From Streptomyces sp. F63 (GTDB lineage: Bacteria; Actinomycetota; Actinomycetes; Streptomycetales; Streptomycetaceae): a stretch of DNA of 64,000 bases. Where the stretch lies: the NCBI RefSeq assembly GCF_018070345.1, contig NZ_JAGPXX010000007.1, positions 186,001 to 250,000 on the forward strand, in the 5' to 3' direction. Below, one piece after another: positions 24,145 through 32,142 of the stretch; the stretch's first letter is position 1; each line of letters starts with the position of its first letter. The notes beneath the pieces were generated by a model. The model was not told the origin of the DNA. It ran no database searches and was given only the letters and a program-made list of their open reading frames with translations. The position numbers and the translations under genes were made by a program.

Positions 24145-26363
24145 GGGTTCTCCTCCGGTGGGGTGGTGGACGCGGTACGGCGGCGCTCCGCGTGACGGGG
24201 CGGGCCGGAGTGGTCCGGCCCGGTGGCCGCGGGGGAGGCCGGACGGTCCGGCCCGCCGGTGCCGCTCCGCCGCTCGGGCCCGAGGTGGCCGGTACGGCGG
24301 CCGGGAGCGGGCGGGTCGCCCGCCGAGGGGCCGGCGGCGGTGCCCGGGGCGGGGCATCCGGCCGTGCGGTGCGGCCGGCCCGGCCGCTCCGCCGGGCCGT
24401 CGGCCGGCCCCTCCCGGCCCGGGCGGGACGGCGGGGCGGAAGCCGCGGGGGCGCCGTCGCCCCCGGCGGTGTCCGTGGCGTCGGCGGCGCCGCCCTCCGC
24501 GCCGTCGTCGGCGTCACCGCCGCCGGAGAGCTCCCGGGTGCCGGAGGGGCGGGACGGACCGGACGGGCCGGACGGGCCGGAAGACCCGCCCGGGGCACCG
24601 GGCTCCGGTGCCGTGGCCGGTACCGTCGCCCCGTCCGTCCGGCCGTGGCCGGAGCCGCTTCGTCCCGGGCGGAGGCGCCAGGCGGCGACGGCGCCTTCCG
24701 GGACGGCGTCCGGGTCCGGGCGAGGAGGGGAGGACGGGCCCGGGGACCGGCCGTCCCGGCCGTCCCGTTCGTGCCAGTCGTCCCGGCCGTCCCGCTCGTC
24801 CGCCGGACCGCCGGCTTCCGCGGACCGCGCGCCGGGGGGCGCTCCGGACCCGTCCGGGCGCTCGCGGCGGGTGCGGGACGCGGGCGCCGGGGCGGCCACG
24901 GCCGGAAGCAGGCCCAGCAGCACTCCGGCCGCGGGCCACAGCGGGAGGGCCGGCGCCGTCAGCGGGACGACCGACGGGTGCAGGTCCGCCGTGCCGGACG
25001 GGGCGGAGGCGGACCAGATCATCACCGCCGCCACCGCCGCCCCGGACCCGGCGACCAGCCAGGAGCGGAGGCCCCAGCGGTCCGGCCGGTAGCGGCTGCG
25101 CACCGAGCGGCGGCCGCCCAGCCACAGCCCGGCCAGCGCGGCGAGCAGCCCCAGCAGCAGGACGGGCAGGCCGAAGCCCGCCCCCTCCGCGGCCAGCAGG
25201 CCGTAGGTGCCGGCGCAGACGCCGAGCAGTCCGCCGAGAGTCAGCGCCGTCGTGGTGTGCCGTACGGCGGCCGGGACCCGGGCCGTGCGGCCGTAGCCGC
25301 GCGCGTCCATCGCCGCGGCGAGGGCGACGGACCGCTCCAGCGCGCCCTCCAGCACCGGCAGCGCGATCTGGAGGATCGCCCTGACGCCCCGGTCGGCGCG
25401 CCCGCGCAGCCGGCGGGCGGCGCGCAGCCGCACCACGTCGGCGACCAGGTTGGGGGCGAAGGTCATGGCGACGACGACGGCCACGCCCGCCTCGTACAGC
25501 GCGCCCGGCAGCGACTTGAGCAGCCGCGCCGGGTTCGCGAGCGCGTTCGCCGCGCCCACGCAGGCCAGGAGGACGGCCAGTTTGAGGCCGTCGTAGAAGG
25601 CGAAGACGAGTCCCTCGGCGGTGACCCGGCCGCCGATCCGCACCCCGCGCGCCCACTCGGGCAGCGGCACCTCGGGCAGCGTGAAGAGCACCCGGCTGCC
25701 GGGGATCGGCGAGCCGAGGAAGACCGAGAAGACCAGCCGGATGGCGATCACCACCAGGCCGAGCTTGAGGAACGCGCTGTAACTGCGCGCCCAGGGCGCG
25801 TCGGTGCGCCGGGCGGCCACGACGTAGCCGGCGACGGTGGCCAGCAGGGCGAGCAGCAGCGGATTGGTGGTCCGGGACGCGGCGGTGGCCAGGCCGAGGG
25901 CCCACAGCCACCAGGCCCCGGCGTGCAGGGCGTTGCCGCGCGCGGCCTCCGGCGCCCGGGCGGTGAGACGGCTCCGCAGCCGCCTCACCGCCGACGGCCC
26001 CGCGGTCCGGCCCGTGACGCGACCCCGGCGCACGGGACCGGCCACACCGTCGCCCGGGCTCGCGCCGTCGCCTCGGCCCGCGTCTGCGCCCCGGCCCAGC
26101 CCCGTGTCCGCGTCTGCGCCGTGGCCCAGCCCCGTGTCCGGGGTCGCGCCCTGGCTCAACCCGGCGGTCCGTGCCGCGTTCCGGCCCGGGCCGGGCTTCC
26201 GGCTCGTGTCGCTCGCGTCGCCGCCCGCGCCGCGTCGCGGCTGCCGCCGTGCGCGCGGTACGGCGGCAGCCGCGGGGCGTGCGGGAGCGGCACCGCGGTC
26301 CGCTGCCGGCCGGGTGCTGTCGCGGGGGCCGGGACGGGGCGTCCCGGGGCTGCCGGTGCTCAT
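24141..26363 (-). CDS. ECF transporter T component (CbiQ/EcfT) with long disordered ends
   Basis: A 740-residue protein. The core (about residues 145-480) is a CbiQ/EcfT transmembrane subunit with the Ala-Arg-Gly coupling motif in AAMDARGYGRTARVP and helices such as AWWLWALGLATAAS and FLKLGLVVIAIRLVFSVFL. It has a 140-residue low-complexity N-terminus and a C-terminal tail of about 250 Pro/Gly/Asp-rich residues, absent from usual 250-300-residue family members. ATG 26363 overlaps the stop of the preceding gene (ATGA). It couples the double ATPase to the S component. Confidence 0.85.
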   Translation of the reverse strand: MSTGSPGTPRPGPRDSTRPAADRGAAPARPAAAAVPRARRQPRRGAGGDASDTSRKPGPGRNAARTAGLSQGATPDTGLGHGADADTGLGRGADAGRGDGASPGDGVAGPVRRGRVTGRTAGPSAVRRLRSRLTARAPEAARGNALHAGAWWLWALGLATAASRTTNPLLLALLATVAGYVVAARRTDAPWARSYSAFLKLGLVVIAIRLVFSVFLGSPIPGSRVLFTLPEVPLPEWARGVRIGGRVTAEGLVFAFYDGLKLAVLLACVGAANALANPARLLKSLPGALYEAGVAVVVAMTFAPNLVADVVRLRAARRLRGRADRGVRAILQIALPVLEGALERSVALAAAMDARGYGRTARVPAAVRHTTTALTLGGLLGVCAGTYGLLAAEGAGFGLPVLLLGLLAALAGLWLGGRRSVRSRYRPDRWGLRSWLVAGSGAAVAAVMIWSASAPSGTADLHPSVVPLTAPALPLWPAAGVLLGLLPAVAAPAPASRTRRERPDGSGAPPGARSAEAGGPADERDGRDDWHERDGRDGRSPGPSSPPRPDPDAVPEGAVAAWRLRPGRSGSGHGRTDGATVPATAPEPGAPGGSSGPSGPSGPSRPSGTRELSGGGDADDGAEGGAADATDTAGGDGAPAASAPPSRPGREGPADGPAERPGRPHRTAGCPAPGTAAGPSAGDPPAPGRRTGHLGPERRSGTGGPDRPASPAATGPDHSGPPRHAERRRTASTTPPEENP

Positions 26364-27349
26364 CCGCGGCGTCGGCGGGCCTGCCAGGCGGCGCCCGCGG
26401 CGAGGACGGCGACGACGGCGGCACCCGCGTAGAGACCGGTGGACGGGCCGTCGCCGGATCCGTCCGCCGGTGCGTCGCCGGCACGGTCGCCGGCCGCGCC
26501 GGCGTCACCGGAGCGGTCGGAGCCGCTTCCGCCGGACGGGTCCGCGCCACCCGCCCCGGCACCCGCGTCGCCGGACACCTGTTCGCCGCAGCCGCGTTCC
26601 GGGTAGCCCGCGATCGCGCACAGCAGGGCGGAGGTGTTGTAGCGGAGCGGCTTCGCCACGGCGGCCAGGGCCTCGCCGCTGGTCGCGTCCTCCGGGACGG
26701 ACGCGCACTCCGTGCGGGGCTCCGGGGGCCGCTCGCCGTCCGGCGCGTCCTCGGCGGTGCCGAAGTCCAGCAGCAGGGCGACCCGCTTGCGGCCGTCCTC
26801 GGCGGGGGTGCCGGCGCAGACCGTGCCGAAGTCGGCGGTGCCGCGCGGCTTCGCGCCGTCCTGGGTGTTGACGCTCACGGAGAAGCGGAAGCCCTCGACA
26901 TCGCCGTCGGCGGGCCGGGCGGTCGCCGGCCCCTCGGTGGCGTAGCTCCAACTGCCGCCGTCCCGTTGCCAGAAGGACCAGTAGCGGTACCCCTCGGCCC
27001 GCGCGGGCCCCGCACCGAGCGCGGTGACGGCGGCCGCGAGCAGCAGCAGGGCCGCCCCGCGCACCCCGGGGCGCGCGGCCGGGCGCCGCCGGACGCCGGC
27101 CCGGCGCCCCGCGTCCGGCACCGGCCCGCCGGAACCCGCCGCGCCCCGGCACCCCGCACGGGGGCGCGCGGCCGGGGGACGGCCGGCACCGCTCGGACCG
27201 GTGCCGCGCTCGGCGCCCCGCGCGGTGCGGTGCGCGTCCGTCCGGCCCGGTGCGGCGGCCCGCGGCCCCGTCCGGCACGGCTCGGTGCCGCGCCGGCCCG
27301 GGCCGCCCGGCTCCCGCCGCCCGGCGGTCTTCCGCGGCCGCCCGCTCAC
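26360..27349 (-). CDS. Membrane-anchored ectodomain protein of the ECF operon
   Basis: A 329-residue protein. A hydrophobic signal-type segment (VRGAALLLLAAAVTALGAGPARA) lies near residues 96-118, then an ectodomain of about 150 residues (EGYRYWSFWQ..., DGDVEGFRFSV, four Cys), an acidic Gly/Ser linker, and a C-terminal membrane helix with an Arg tail ([22 protein letters not shown]). So it faces outward, held by its C-terminus. GTG 27349 overlaps the previous stop (GTGA) and was chosen on that ground; a GTG at 27064 directly before the hydrophobic core would give a textbook signal peptide but lacks a ribosome site. The W-x-Y...DGD pattern faintly recalls DUF4430; that is speculation. Confidence 0.72.
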   Translation of the reverse strand: MSGRPRKTAGRREPGGPGRRGTEPCRTGPRAAAPGRTDAHRTARGAERGTGPSGAGRPPAARPRAGCRGAAGSGGPVPDAGRRAGVRRRPAARPGVRGAALLLLAAAVTALGAGPARAEGYRYWSFWQRDGGSWSYATEGPATARPADGDVEGFRFSVSVNTQDGAKPRGTADFGTVCAGTPAEDGRKRVALLLDFGTAEDAPDGERPPEPRTECASVPEDATSGEALAAVAKPLRYNTSALLCAIAGYPERGCGEQVSGDAGAGAGGADPSGGSGSDRSGDAGAAGDRAGDAPADGSGDGPSTGLYAGAAVVAVLAAGAAWQARRRRG

Positions 27350-28626
27350 GACCGCTTCTTCCGGGCGCCGGCCAGCAGCAGGGCGGCGCCGATGACCAGA
27401 CCCGCGAGCACGCCCGCGCCCAGCACCCACCAGAGCGCGGAGACGTTCCCGGACCCCGACTTCTCCCCGTCCTCACCGGTGTCCGCGCCGGCCGCCCGCA
27501 CCGACTCCGGCTCCGGACCGGTGGCGTTGAGCTGCTTCACCAGGTCGGTGCCGCCGAAGGAGCGCGGGTCGCCGCCCGCGGCGTGCGCGGCGAGGACCAG
27601 CGTGCCCAGCCCGGCCGGGTTGTCCGCGGCCCACTCGGCGCTGTTCTTCTCCAGCCAGGCCAGCGGGGCCTCCGCCGCCTCCGGGTGGCCGGCCGCCGCC
27701 AGGGCGATCACGGCCTCGGCGGTGTTGCCGTGGTCCGGCACCGGCTTGTCGGCGCCCGGCGCGAGCGAGGTGAGGTGCCCGTCCTTCTCCAGCAGCGCGG
27801 TGAGGTACGCGGCGGCTCCGGACGCGGCCTCCTCCGGCGTACGGTCGGCCTCCGCGCCGGAGCCGCACTCCAGCGGCTCGGGGGCGCCGCCGCCCTTGCC
27901 GCCCTCGCCGCCGTCCCCGGCGGCCGGGTCGGCCAGGAGGCCCTTGCCGTGGCCGGCCAGGACACCGGCCACCGTGGCGTCGGCGTTGGCCAGGAGGCGG
28001 CCCTTCTCGTCGGGCTGGAAGGCGTAGGCACCGCGGTCACCGCTGTCGGCGTCGCAGCCGAGCTGGAGCTCCGTCAGCGCGTCGTACGGGGACTTGCCGC
28101 CCGCCCGGGTCTTCGCCGGCTTCTCGCCCGCGGCAGCGAGCGCGCCGACGACCACGGAGGTGGAGTTGGTGTCGCTGGGGGTCCCCGGGAGGTAGCCCCA
28201 GCCGCCGTCCTCGTTCTGCACGGACTTGAGCCAGCCGACGGCCTTCCCGACCTCGCCGGTGTGCCCGCCGAGGGCCGCCAGTGCCTGGACGGCGATGGCG
28301 GTGGCGTTGCTGTCCACCGGCGTCTTGGCGTCGCACTCGGCCGAGGCGTCCGCGCGGTACGCGGCGAACGCGCCGGAGTCGCACTGCTGTCCCGTCAGCC
28401 AGTCCACGGCTTCGGCGGACGGGGTGACACCCGCGGTGTCCTGGGCGAGCAGGGCTATGGACTGCCGCCACACGGCGTCGTACGTGGGGTCCTTGTCGCC
28501 GTGGAGCCCGGCCGGGAGCTTCGGGGAGGCGGAGGGCGCGGCGGTGCCGGCCGAGGCGGCGGGTGCGGCGAGCGCACCCAGCACGGCGGACGCGGCGAGG
28601 GCCGCGGCGGTACGGCGTACGTTCAT
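27346..28626 (-). CDS. Anchored surface protein with prenyltransferase/squalene-oxidase-type alpha-alpha repeats
   Basis: A 426-residue exported protein. Signal peptide at 1-26 (NVRRTAAALAASAVLGALAAPAASA); then alpha/alpha-toroid repeats (AVDWLTGQQCDSGAF; AVGWLKSVQNEDGGWGY; AAAYLTALLEKDGHL; APLAWLEKNS), a Glu/Ser linker, and a C-terminal helix with a basic tail (WWVLGAGVLAGLVIGAALLLAGARKKRS). This fold is shared by terpenoid cyclases and, notably, by the alpha domain of intrinsic factor and transcobalamin. No DxDD cyclase motif is seen. First gene after the cobalamin riboswitch, so a surface corrinoid-capture role is likely but inferred. Start ATG 28626. Confidence 0.8.
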   Translation of the reverse strand: MNVRRTAAALAASAVLGALAAPAASAGTAAPSASPKLPAGLHGDKDPTYDAVWRQSIALLAQDTAGVTPSAEAVDWLTGQQCDSGAFAAYRADASAECDAKTPVDSNATAIAVQALAALGGHTGEVGKAVGWLKSVQNEDGGWGYLPGTPSDTNSTSVVVGALAAAGEKPAKTRAGGKSPYDALTELQLGCDADSGDRGAYAFQPDEKGRLLANADATVAGVLAGHGKGLLADPAAGDGGEGGKGGGAPEPLECGSGAEADRTPEEAASGAAAYLTALLEKDGHLTSLAPGADKPVPDHGNTAEAVIALAAAGHPEAAEAPLAWLEKNSAEWAADNPAGLGTLVLAAHAAGGDPRSFGGTDLVKQLNATGPEPESVRAAGADTGEDGEKSGSGNVSALWWVLGAGVLAGLVIGAALLLAGARKKRS

Positions 28627-28745
28627 GGTTCGGTGCCTTCCGTTGTGGTTCTCGTGGTGGGGGGCAGCCGGGCACGGCCGACCCCGGCCGCGCGGACCGC
28701 ACGCGGAGGGCACACCGGGCTCGTCTTCCGTATACCTCGACGGTG

Positions 28746-28789
28746 CCGTCCGGGGGCGGGCGCCTCTGGGGCGCCGCACCGGCGGACGG
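28746..28789 (-). promoter_or_regulatory. Expression-platform hairpin of the cobalamin riboswitch
   Basis: CCGTCCG (28746-28752) pairs with CGGACGG (28783-28789), enclosing a second perfect stem GGCGCC/GGCGCC (28759-28764/28770-28775). It lies between aptamer and start codon. No T-run follows, so it may act on RNA structure or Rho rather than as a classic terminator. Confidence 0.5.
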
Positions 28790-28803
28790 GAGCCTGTTCG
28801 CGC

Positions 28804-28921
28804 CCCGACAGGTGCTCCGGCTCGTACGGCCGCGCGGGAGCGCGGGTTGTACTCACGGTTGCGGGTCAGCGCCGGATTCGCACCGGTCTTCCCCTGTCAG
28901 GGCACGGATGAAGTTGTCGGG
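28804..28921 (-). ncRNA. Cobalamin (B12) riboswitch
   Basis: On the minus strand the core reads GGGGAAGACCGGTGCGAATC and continues through CCGGCGCTGACCCGCAACCGTG, the conserved centre of cobalamin aptamers. The 3' B12 box is AGCCGGAGCACCTGTC (28807-28822). P1 closes exactly: CCCGACA at the 5' side (28915-28921) with TGTCGGG at the 3' side (28804-28810). It lies 177 bp before the surface-protein gene and would repress the ECF operon when cobalamin is plentiful. The peripheral arm is short. Confidence 0.93.
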
Positions 28922-29008
28922 AGACACCATAACCGGCCGGTGGAAGATCATCGAACGGGCGTCCGCCCGTCCTGCCGGGAGGGGTCGGGCGCGGGGCCCG
29001 CGGGCACC

Positions 29009-29026
29009 GTTCGACGGCAATCGAAC
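29009..29026 (+). promoter_or_regulatory. TCGAAC inverted repeat before amfT (candidate AmfR site)
   Basis: GTTCGA-N6-TCGAAC is a perfect inverted repeat 130 bp before amfT. A further TCGAAC lies at 28951-28956 and TCGAAT near 29106. This cluster in the divergent promoter region is a plausible binding site for the AmfR response regulator; it is inferred from position and repetition only. Confidence 0.45.
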
Positions 29027-29155
29027 TGCCGTAACTTACTCGTGCGTTCCGCACATCAGGGTCGTGACAGCTGTGACTGTTCCGCCGGCGCCCCCGGTGA
29101 CAGCCTCGAATGCAGACCGAGAGGCCCGCACCACTGACCGGGACGAAGGAGCGTC

Positions 29156-31879
29156 ATGGACCTGGGGTACGCCGTGTACTGCGACGCGGACCGCACGTTC
29201 TACGACGCCCCGCACCGTCTCTCCGCCGGCGCCGGTGACACCCCCGGAGCGCCCGGCGCCCTCTACGAGCACGCCCGCCGCGAGGCCCCCGAGGGCTGGC
29301 AGCGGCACAGCAACGGCGACTGGCTGGCCTTCCGCCCGCTCGACACCGCGCTGCCCGCCCAGGGCTGGAAGATCCACGTCTCGGCCACGCTCGACAACGC
29401 CGAGAAGATCCTCACCCGGGTCTGGGACTACTGCGTGCCGCGGTCGGTGGCCTTCAAGTTCATCCCGGGCCGGCACCTGCTCCGCACCCGCAACGCCAAG
29501 TACGCGGACCGCGGCGCCAGCGGCAAGTTCGTCACCGTCTACCCGGAGAACGACGAGCAGTTCGGGACCATCGCCCGCGAGCTCGGCGAACTCCTCGACG
29601 GGGAGCCCGGCCCGTACATCCTCAGCGATCTGCGCTGGGGCGCCGGCCCGGTCCACGTGCGCTACGGCAGCTTCACCGAACGGCACTGCTACGACGACCA
29701 GGGCGTCCTGCGCCCCGCCGTGGAGAACACCGAGGGGAAGCTCGTGCCCGACCGCCGGGACCCGGCCTTCCACATACCCGAATGGGTGGCGCCCCCGGCC
29801 TGCCTCACCCCGCACATCGAGGCCCGCACGGCCACCCGGACCACCGGCCTCCCCTACCGCATCGAGAAGGCCCTGCACTTCTCCAACGGCGGCGGCGTCT
29901 ACGCCGGAACGGACACCCGCACCGGGGAGAAGGTCGTCCTCAAGGAGGCCCGTCCGCACGCCGGCCTCGCGGCCGACGGAGCCGACGCCGTGACCCGGCT
30001 GGAACGCGAACGCGCCGCCCTGGAACGCCTGTCGGGCCTCCCGTACACGCCGGAGGTGCGCGACTCCTTCGTTCTCGGCGACCACCACTTCATGGTGCTG
30101 GAGTTCCTGGAGGGCAAGCCGCTCAACACCTTCTTCGCCCGGCGGCACCCGCTCATCGAGCCCGATCCCGCACCGGAGGCGCTCGCCGAGTACACGGACT
30201 GGGCGATACGGATGCACGGCATGGTCACCGAGGCCGTCGAGGCGGTCCACGTCCGGGGTGTGGTCTTCAACGACCTGCATCTGTTCAACGTCATGGTCGC
30301 GGAGGACGAGTCCTCCGTCGCCCTCCTCGACTTCGAGGCCGCCGCGCACATCGACGAGGGCCGCAGACAGGTGGTCGCCAACCCGGGCTTCGTCGCCCCC
30401 GCCGGACACCGCGGCTTCGACGTCGACCGCTACGCGCTCGCCTGCCTCCGCATCGCCCTCTTCCTCCCGCTCACGAGCCTCTTCGCCGTCGACCGGAACA
30501 AGGCCGCGCACCTCGCGGAGATCGCCGCCCGGGAGTTCCCGGTGGACCGCGGGTTCCTCGACGAGGCGGTGGCCGAGATCCTCCGCGACCCCGCCGCGGA
30601 ACCGGCGGCGGCCGGCGCGCACGCTTCCGCCCCGGCGGCCCGGGCCCCGTACCTTCCCGTCGAGCCCGCGGACTGGCCGCGCAGCCGGGACTCCATGGCC
30701 CGCGCCATCCTCGCCTCGGCCACCCCCGACCGCCACGACCGCTGCTTCCCCGGCGACATCGCCCAGTTCCGGGCCGGCGGCGGCCTCTGCTACGGCTACG
30801 GCGCGGCCGGCGTCCTGCACGCGCTCGCCGAGACCGGCGGCGGACGGCACCCGGAGGCGGAGGAGTGGCTGCTGCGCCACACCGAACGGCCCGCCCCCGG
30901 CACCCCGCTCGGCTTCTACGACGGCATCGCCGGCATCGCCTGGACCCTGGACCGCCTCGGCCACCGCGAACGCGCCGTGGAACTGGCCGGGCTCACCCTC
31001 GCCGAGGACTGGTCCGGCATGGCCCCCGACCTGCACAGCGGACTCGCCGGCATCGCCCTCGCCCTGGACTCCCTGGGCGCGAGCACGGGCGAGACCGCCC
31101 TGGAGGACGCGGCCGCGCGCTGCACCGCGATGGTCGCGGACCGCTTCGCCCGCTCCGACGGCACCGAGGCCGCCACCGGTGGCGGAACCGGACGGACCGG
31201 CGGGGGAGTGCCCCGCGCCGGACTCCTCCACGGCGGCGCCGGCCAGGCCCTGCTCTTCATCCGCCGGTACGAGCGCACCGGGGACCCCGCACTGCTGGAC
31301 CTCGCGGCGGAGGCCCTGCGCCGCGACCTCGCCCGCTGCGTCACGGGGGCCGGCGGCGCCCTCCAGGTCGACGAGGGCAAGCGCACCATGCCCTACGTGG
31401 GCGCCGGCAGCGCCGGCATCGGCATGGTCCTCGACGACTATCTGGCCCACCGCCACGACGAGGACTTCGACCGGGCGCGCGGCGGGATCGTGCAGGCCGC
31501 CCAGGGCAAGTTCTACGCCCAGCCCGGACTGTTCCGGGGCGCGGCCGGCATGGTCCTCCACCTGGCCCGCACCACCACCGGCGGGCCCGGCACGGACGAC
31601 ACCGCCCTGTGCCGCCAGATCACCTCCCTCACCTGGGGCGCCGTCCCCTTCCGCGGGGAACTCGCCTTCCCCGGGGAGCAGATGATGCGTCTCTCCATGG
31701 ACCTCGCCACGGGCACCGCCGGGTGCCTGCTCGCCCTGGGCAGCGCGCTGCACGACTCTCCCGTGCACCTGCCCTTCCTCCCGCCGCCCGCCGGGCGGCC
31801 CCACGAGCCGGTCTCCGCCGGAGGCCGTACCCAAGAAAATCCCGTCCCCACGGACATCAAGGAAAGGACAGTGTCATGA
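29156..31879 (+). CDS. amfT: Class III lanthionine synthetase AmfT/RamC (LanKC)
   Basis: A 907-residue synthetase that matures the SapB/AmfS peptide. The N-terminal phosphoSer/Thr lyase-like part spans about residues 1-230; the kinase domain about 235-520 has Lys263 (VVLKEARP), Asp373 in FNDLHLFN and Asp392 in LLDFEAA; the C-terminal LanC-like cyclase part (about 530-870) has the GLCYGYGAAGVLHAL and LLHGGAGQALLFI repeats but no obvious zinc Cys/His set, as is usual for RamC-type enzymes. It phosphorylates core Ser, eliminates to Dha and closes the rings. ATG 29156 follows an AAGGAG site. Its stop overlaps the amfS start (ATGA). Confidence 0.95.
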   Translation: MDLGYAVYCDADRTFYDAPHRLSAGAGDTPGAPGALYEHARREAPEGWQRHSNGDWLAFRPLDTALPAQGWKIHVSATLDNAEKILTRVWDYCVPRSVAFKFIPGRHLLRTRNAKYADRGASGKFVTVYPENDEQFGTIARELGELLDGEPGPYILSDLRWGAGPVHVRYGSFTERHCYDDQGVLRPAVENTEGKLVPDRRDPAFHIPEWVAPPACLTPHIEARTATRTTGLPYRIEKALHFSNGGGVYAGTDTRTGEKVVLKEARPHAGLAADGADAVTRLERERAALERLSGLPYTPEVRDSFVLGDHHFMVLEFLEGKPLNTFFARRHPLIEPDPAPEALAEYTDWAIRMHGMVTEAVEAVHVRGVVFNDLHLFNVMVAEDESSVALLDFEAAAHIDEGRRQVVANPGFVAPAGHRGFDVDRYALACLRIALFLPLTSLFAVDRNKAAHLAEIAAREFPVDRGFLDEAVAEILRDPAAEPAAAGAHASAPAARAPYLPVEPADWPRSRDSMARAILASATPDRHDRCFPGDIAQFRAGGGLCYGYGAAGVLHALAETGGGRHPEAEEWLLRHTERPAPGTPLGFYDGIAGIAWTLDRLGHRERAVELAGLTLAEDWSGMAPDLHSGLAGIALALDSLGASTGETALEDAAARCTAMVADRFARSDGTEAATGGGTGRTGGGVPRAGLLHGGAGQALLFIRRYERTGDPALLDLAAEALRRDLARCVTGAGGALQVDEGKRTMPYVGAGSAGIGMVLDDYLAHRHDEDFDRARGGIVQAAQGKFYAQPGLFRGAAGMVLHLARTTTGGPGTDDTALCRQITSLTWGAVPFRGELAFPGEQMMRLSMDLATGTAGCLLALGSALHDSPVHLPFLPPPAGRPHEPVSAGGRTQENPVPTDIKERTVS

Positions 31880-32010
31880 CCCTTCTCGACCTGCAGACCC
31901 TGGAGACCCCCGCCGAGGAGCTCACCGGCGAGCTGGCGACGGGCGGCGGCTCCCGCGCCTCCCTGCTGCTCTGCGGCGACAGCTCCCTGAGCGTCACCAC
32001 CTGCAACTGA
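31876..32010 (+). CDS. amfS: SapB/AmfS lanthipeptide precursor
   Basis: A 44-residue prepeptide. The leader has the class III recognition motif LLDLQ (residues 3-7) and an acidic stretch to about ELATG. The core, SRASLLLCGDSSLSVTTCN, is nearly the same as S. coelicolor RamS (SITTCN there), with Ser-x2-Ser-x3-Cys twice, giving the two rings of SapB. The product is an amphipathic surfactant that lets aerial hyphae leave the aqueous surface. Two extra Gly lie before the core compared with RamS as I recall it. ATGA overlap with amfT ensures coupled translation. Confidence 0.97.
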   Translation: MTLLDLQTLETPAEELTGELATGGGSRASLLLCGDSSLSVTTCN

Positions 32011-32011
32011 T

Positions 32012-32035
32012 CTGAGCCTCTTCGGAGGCAGTCAG
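32012..32035 (+). terminator. UUCG-loop hairpin after amfS (attenuator/stabiliser)
   Basis: CTGA-GCCTC-TTCG-GAGGC-(AG)TCAG forms a compact hairpin with an exceptionally stable UUCG loop, starting 2 bp after the amfS stop and 107 bp before amfB. It probably reduces read-through or protects the amfTS message, making peptide exceed transporter. Confidence 0.65.
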
Positions 32036-32142
32036 GTCGGTTGGCGCGGCCCCGGACGGCGACACTCCGCCCGGGGCCGCGCGCCCACCGTACGCGCCGC
32101 CTTCGCCCGCGCGTCAGCGCAAGGAGGGAGAGACCGCAGCCC

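Noticed and set aside
29036..31834. 932-residue minus-strand frame opposite amfT
   Set aside because: Pure antisense of the lanthionine synthetase; no motifs.
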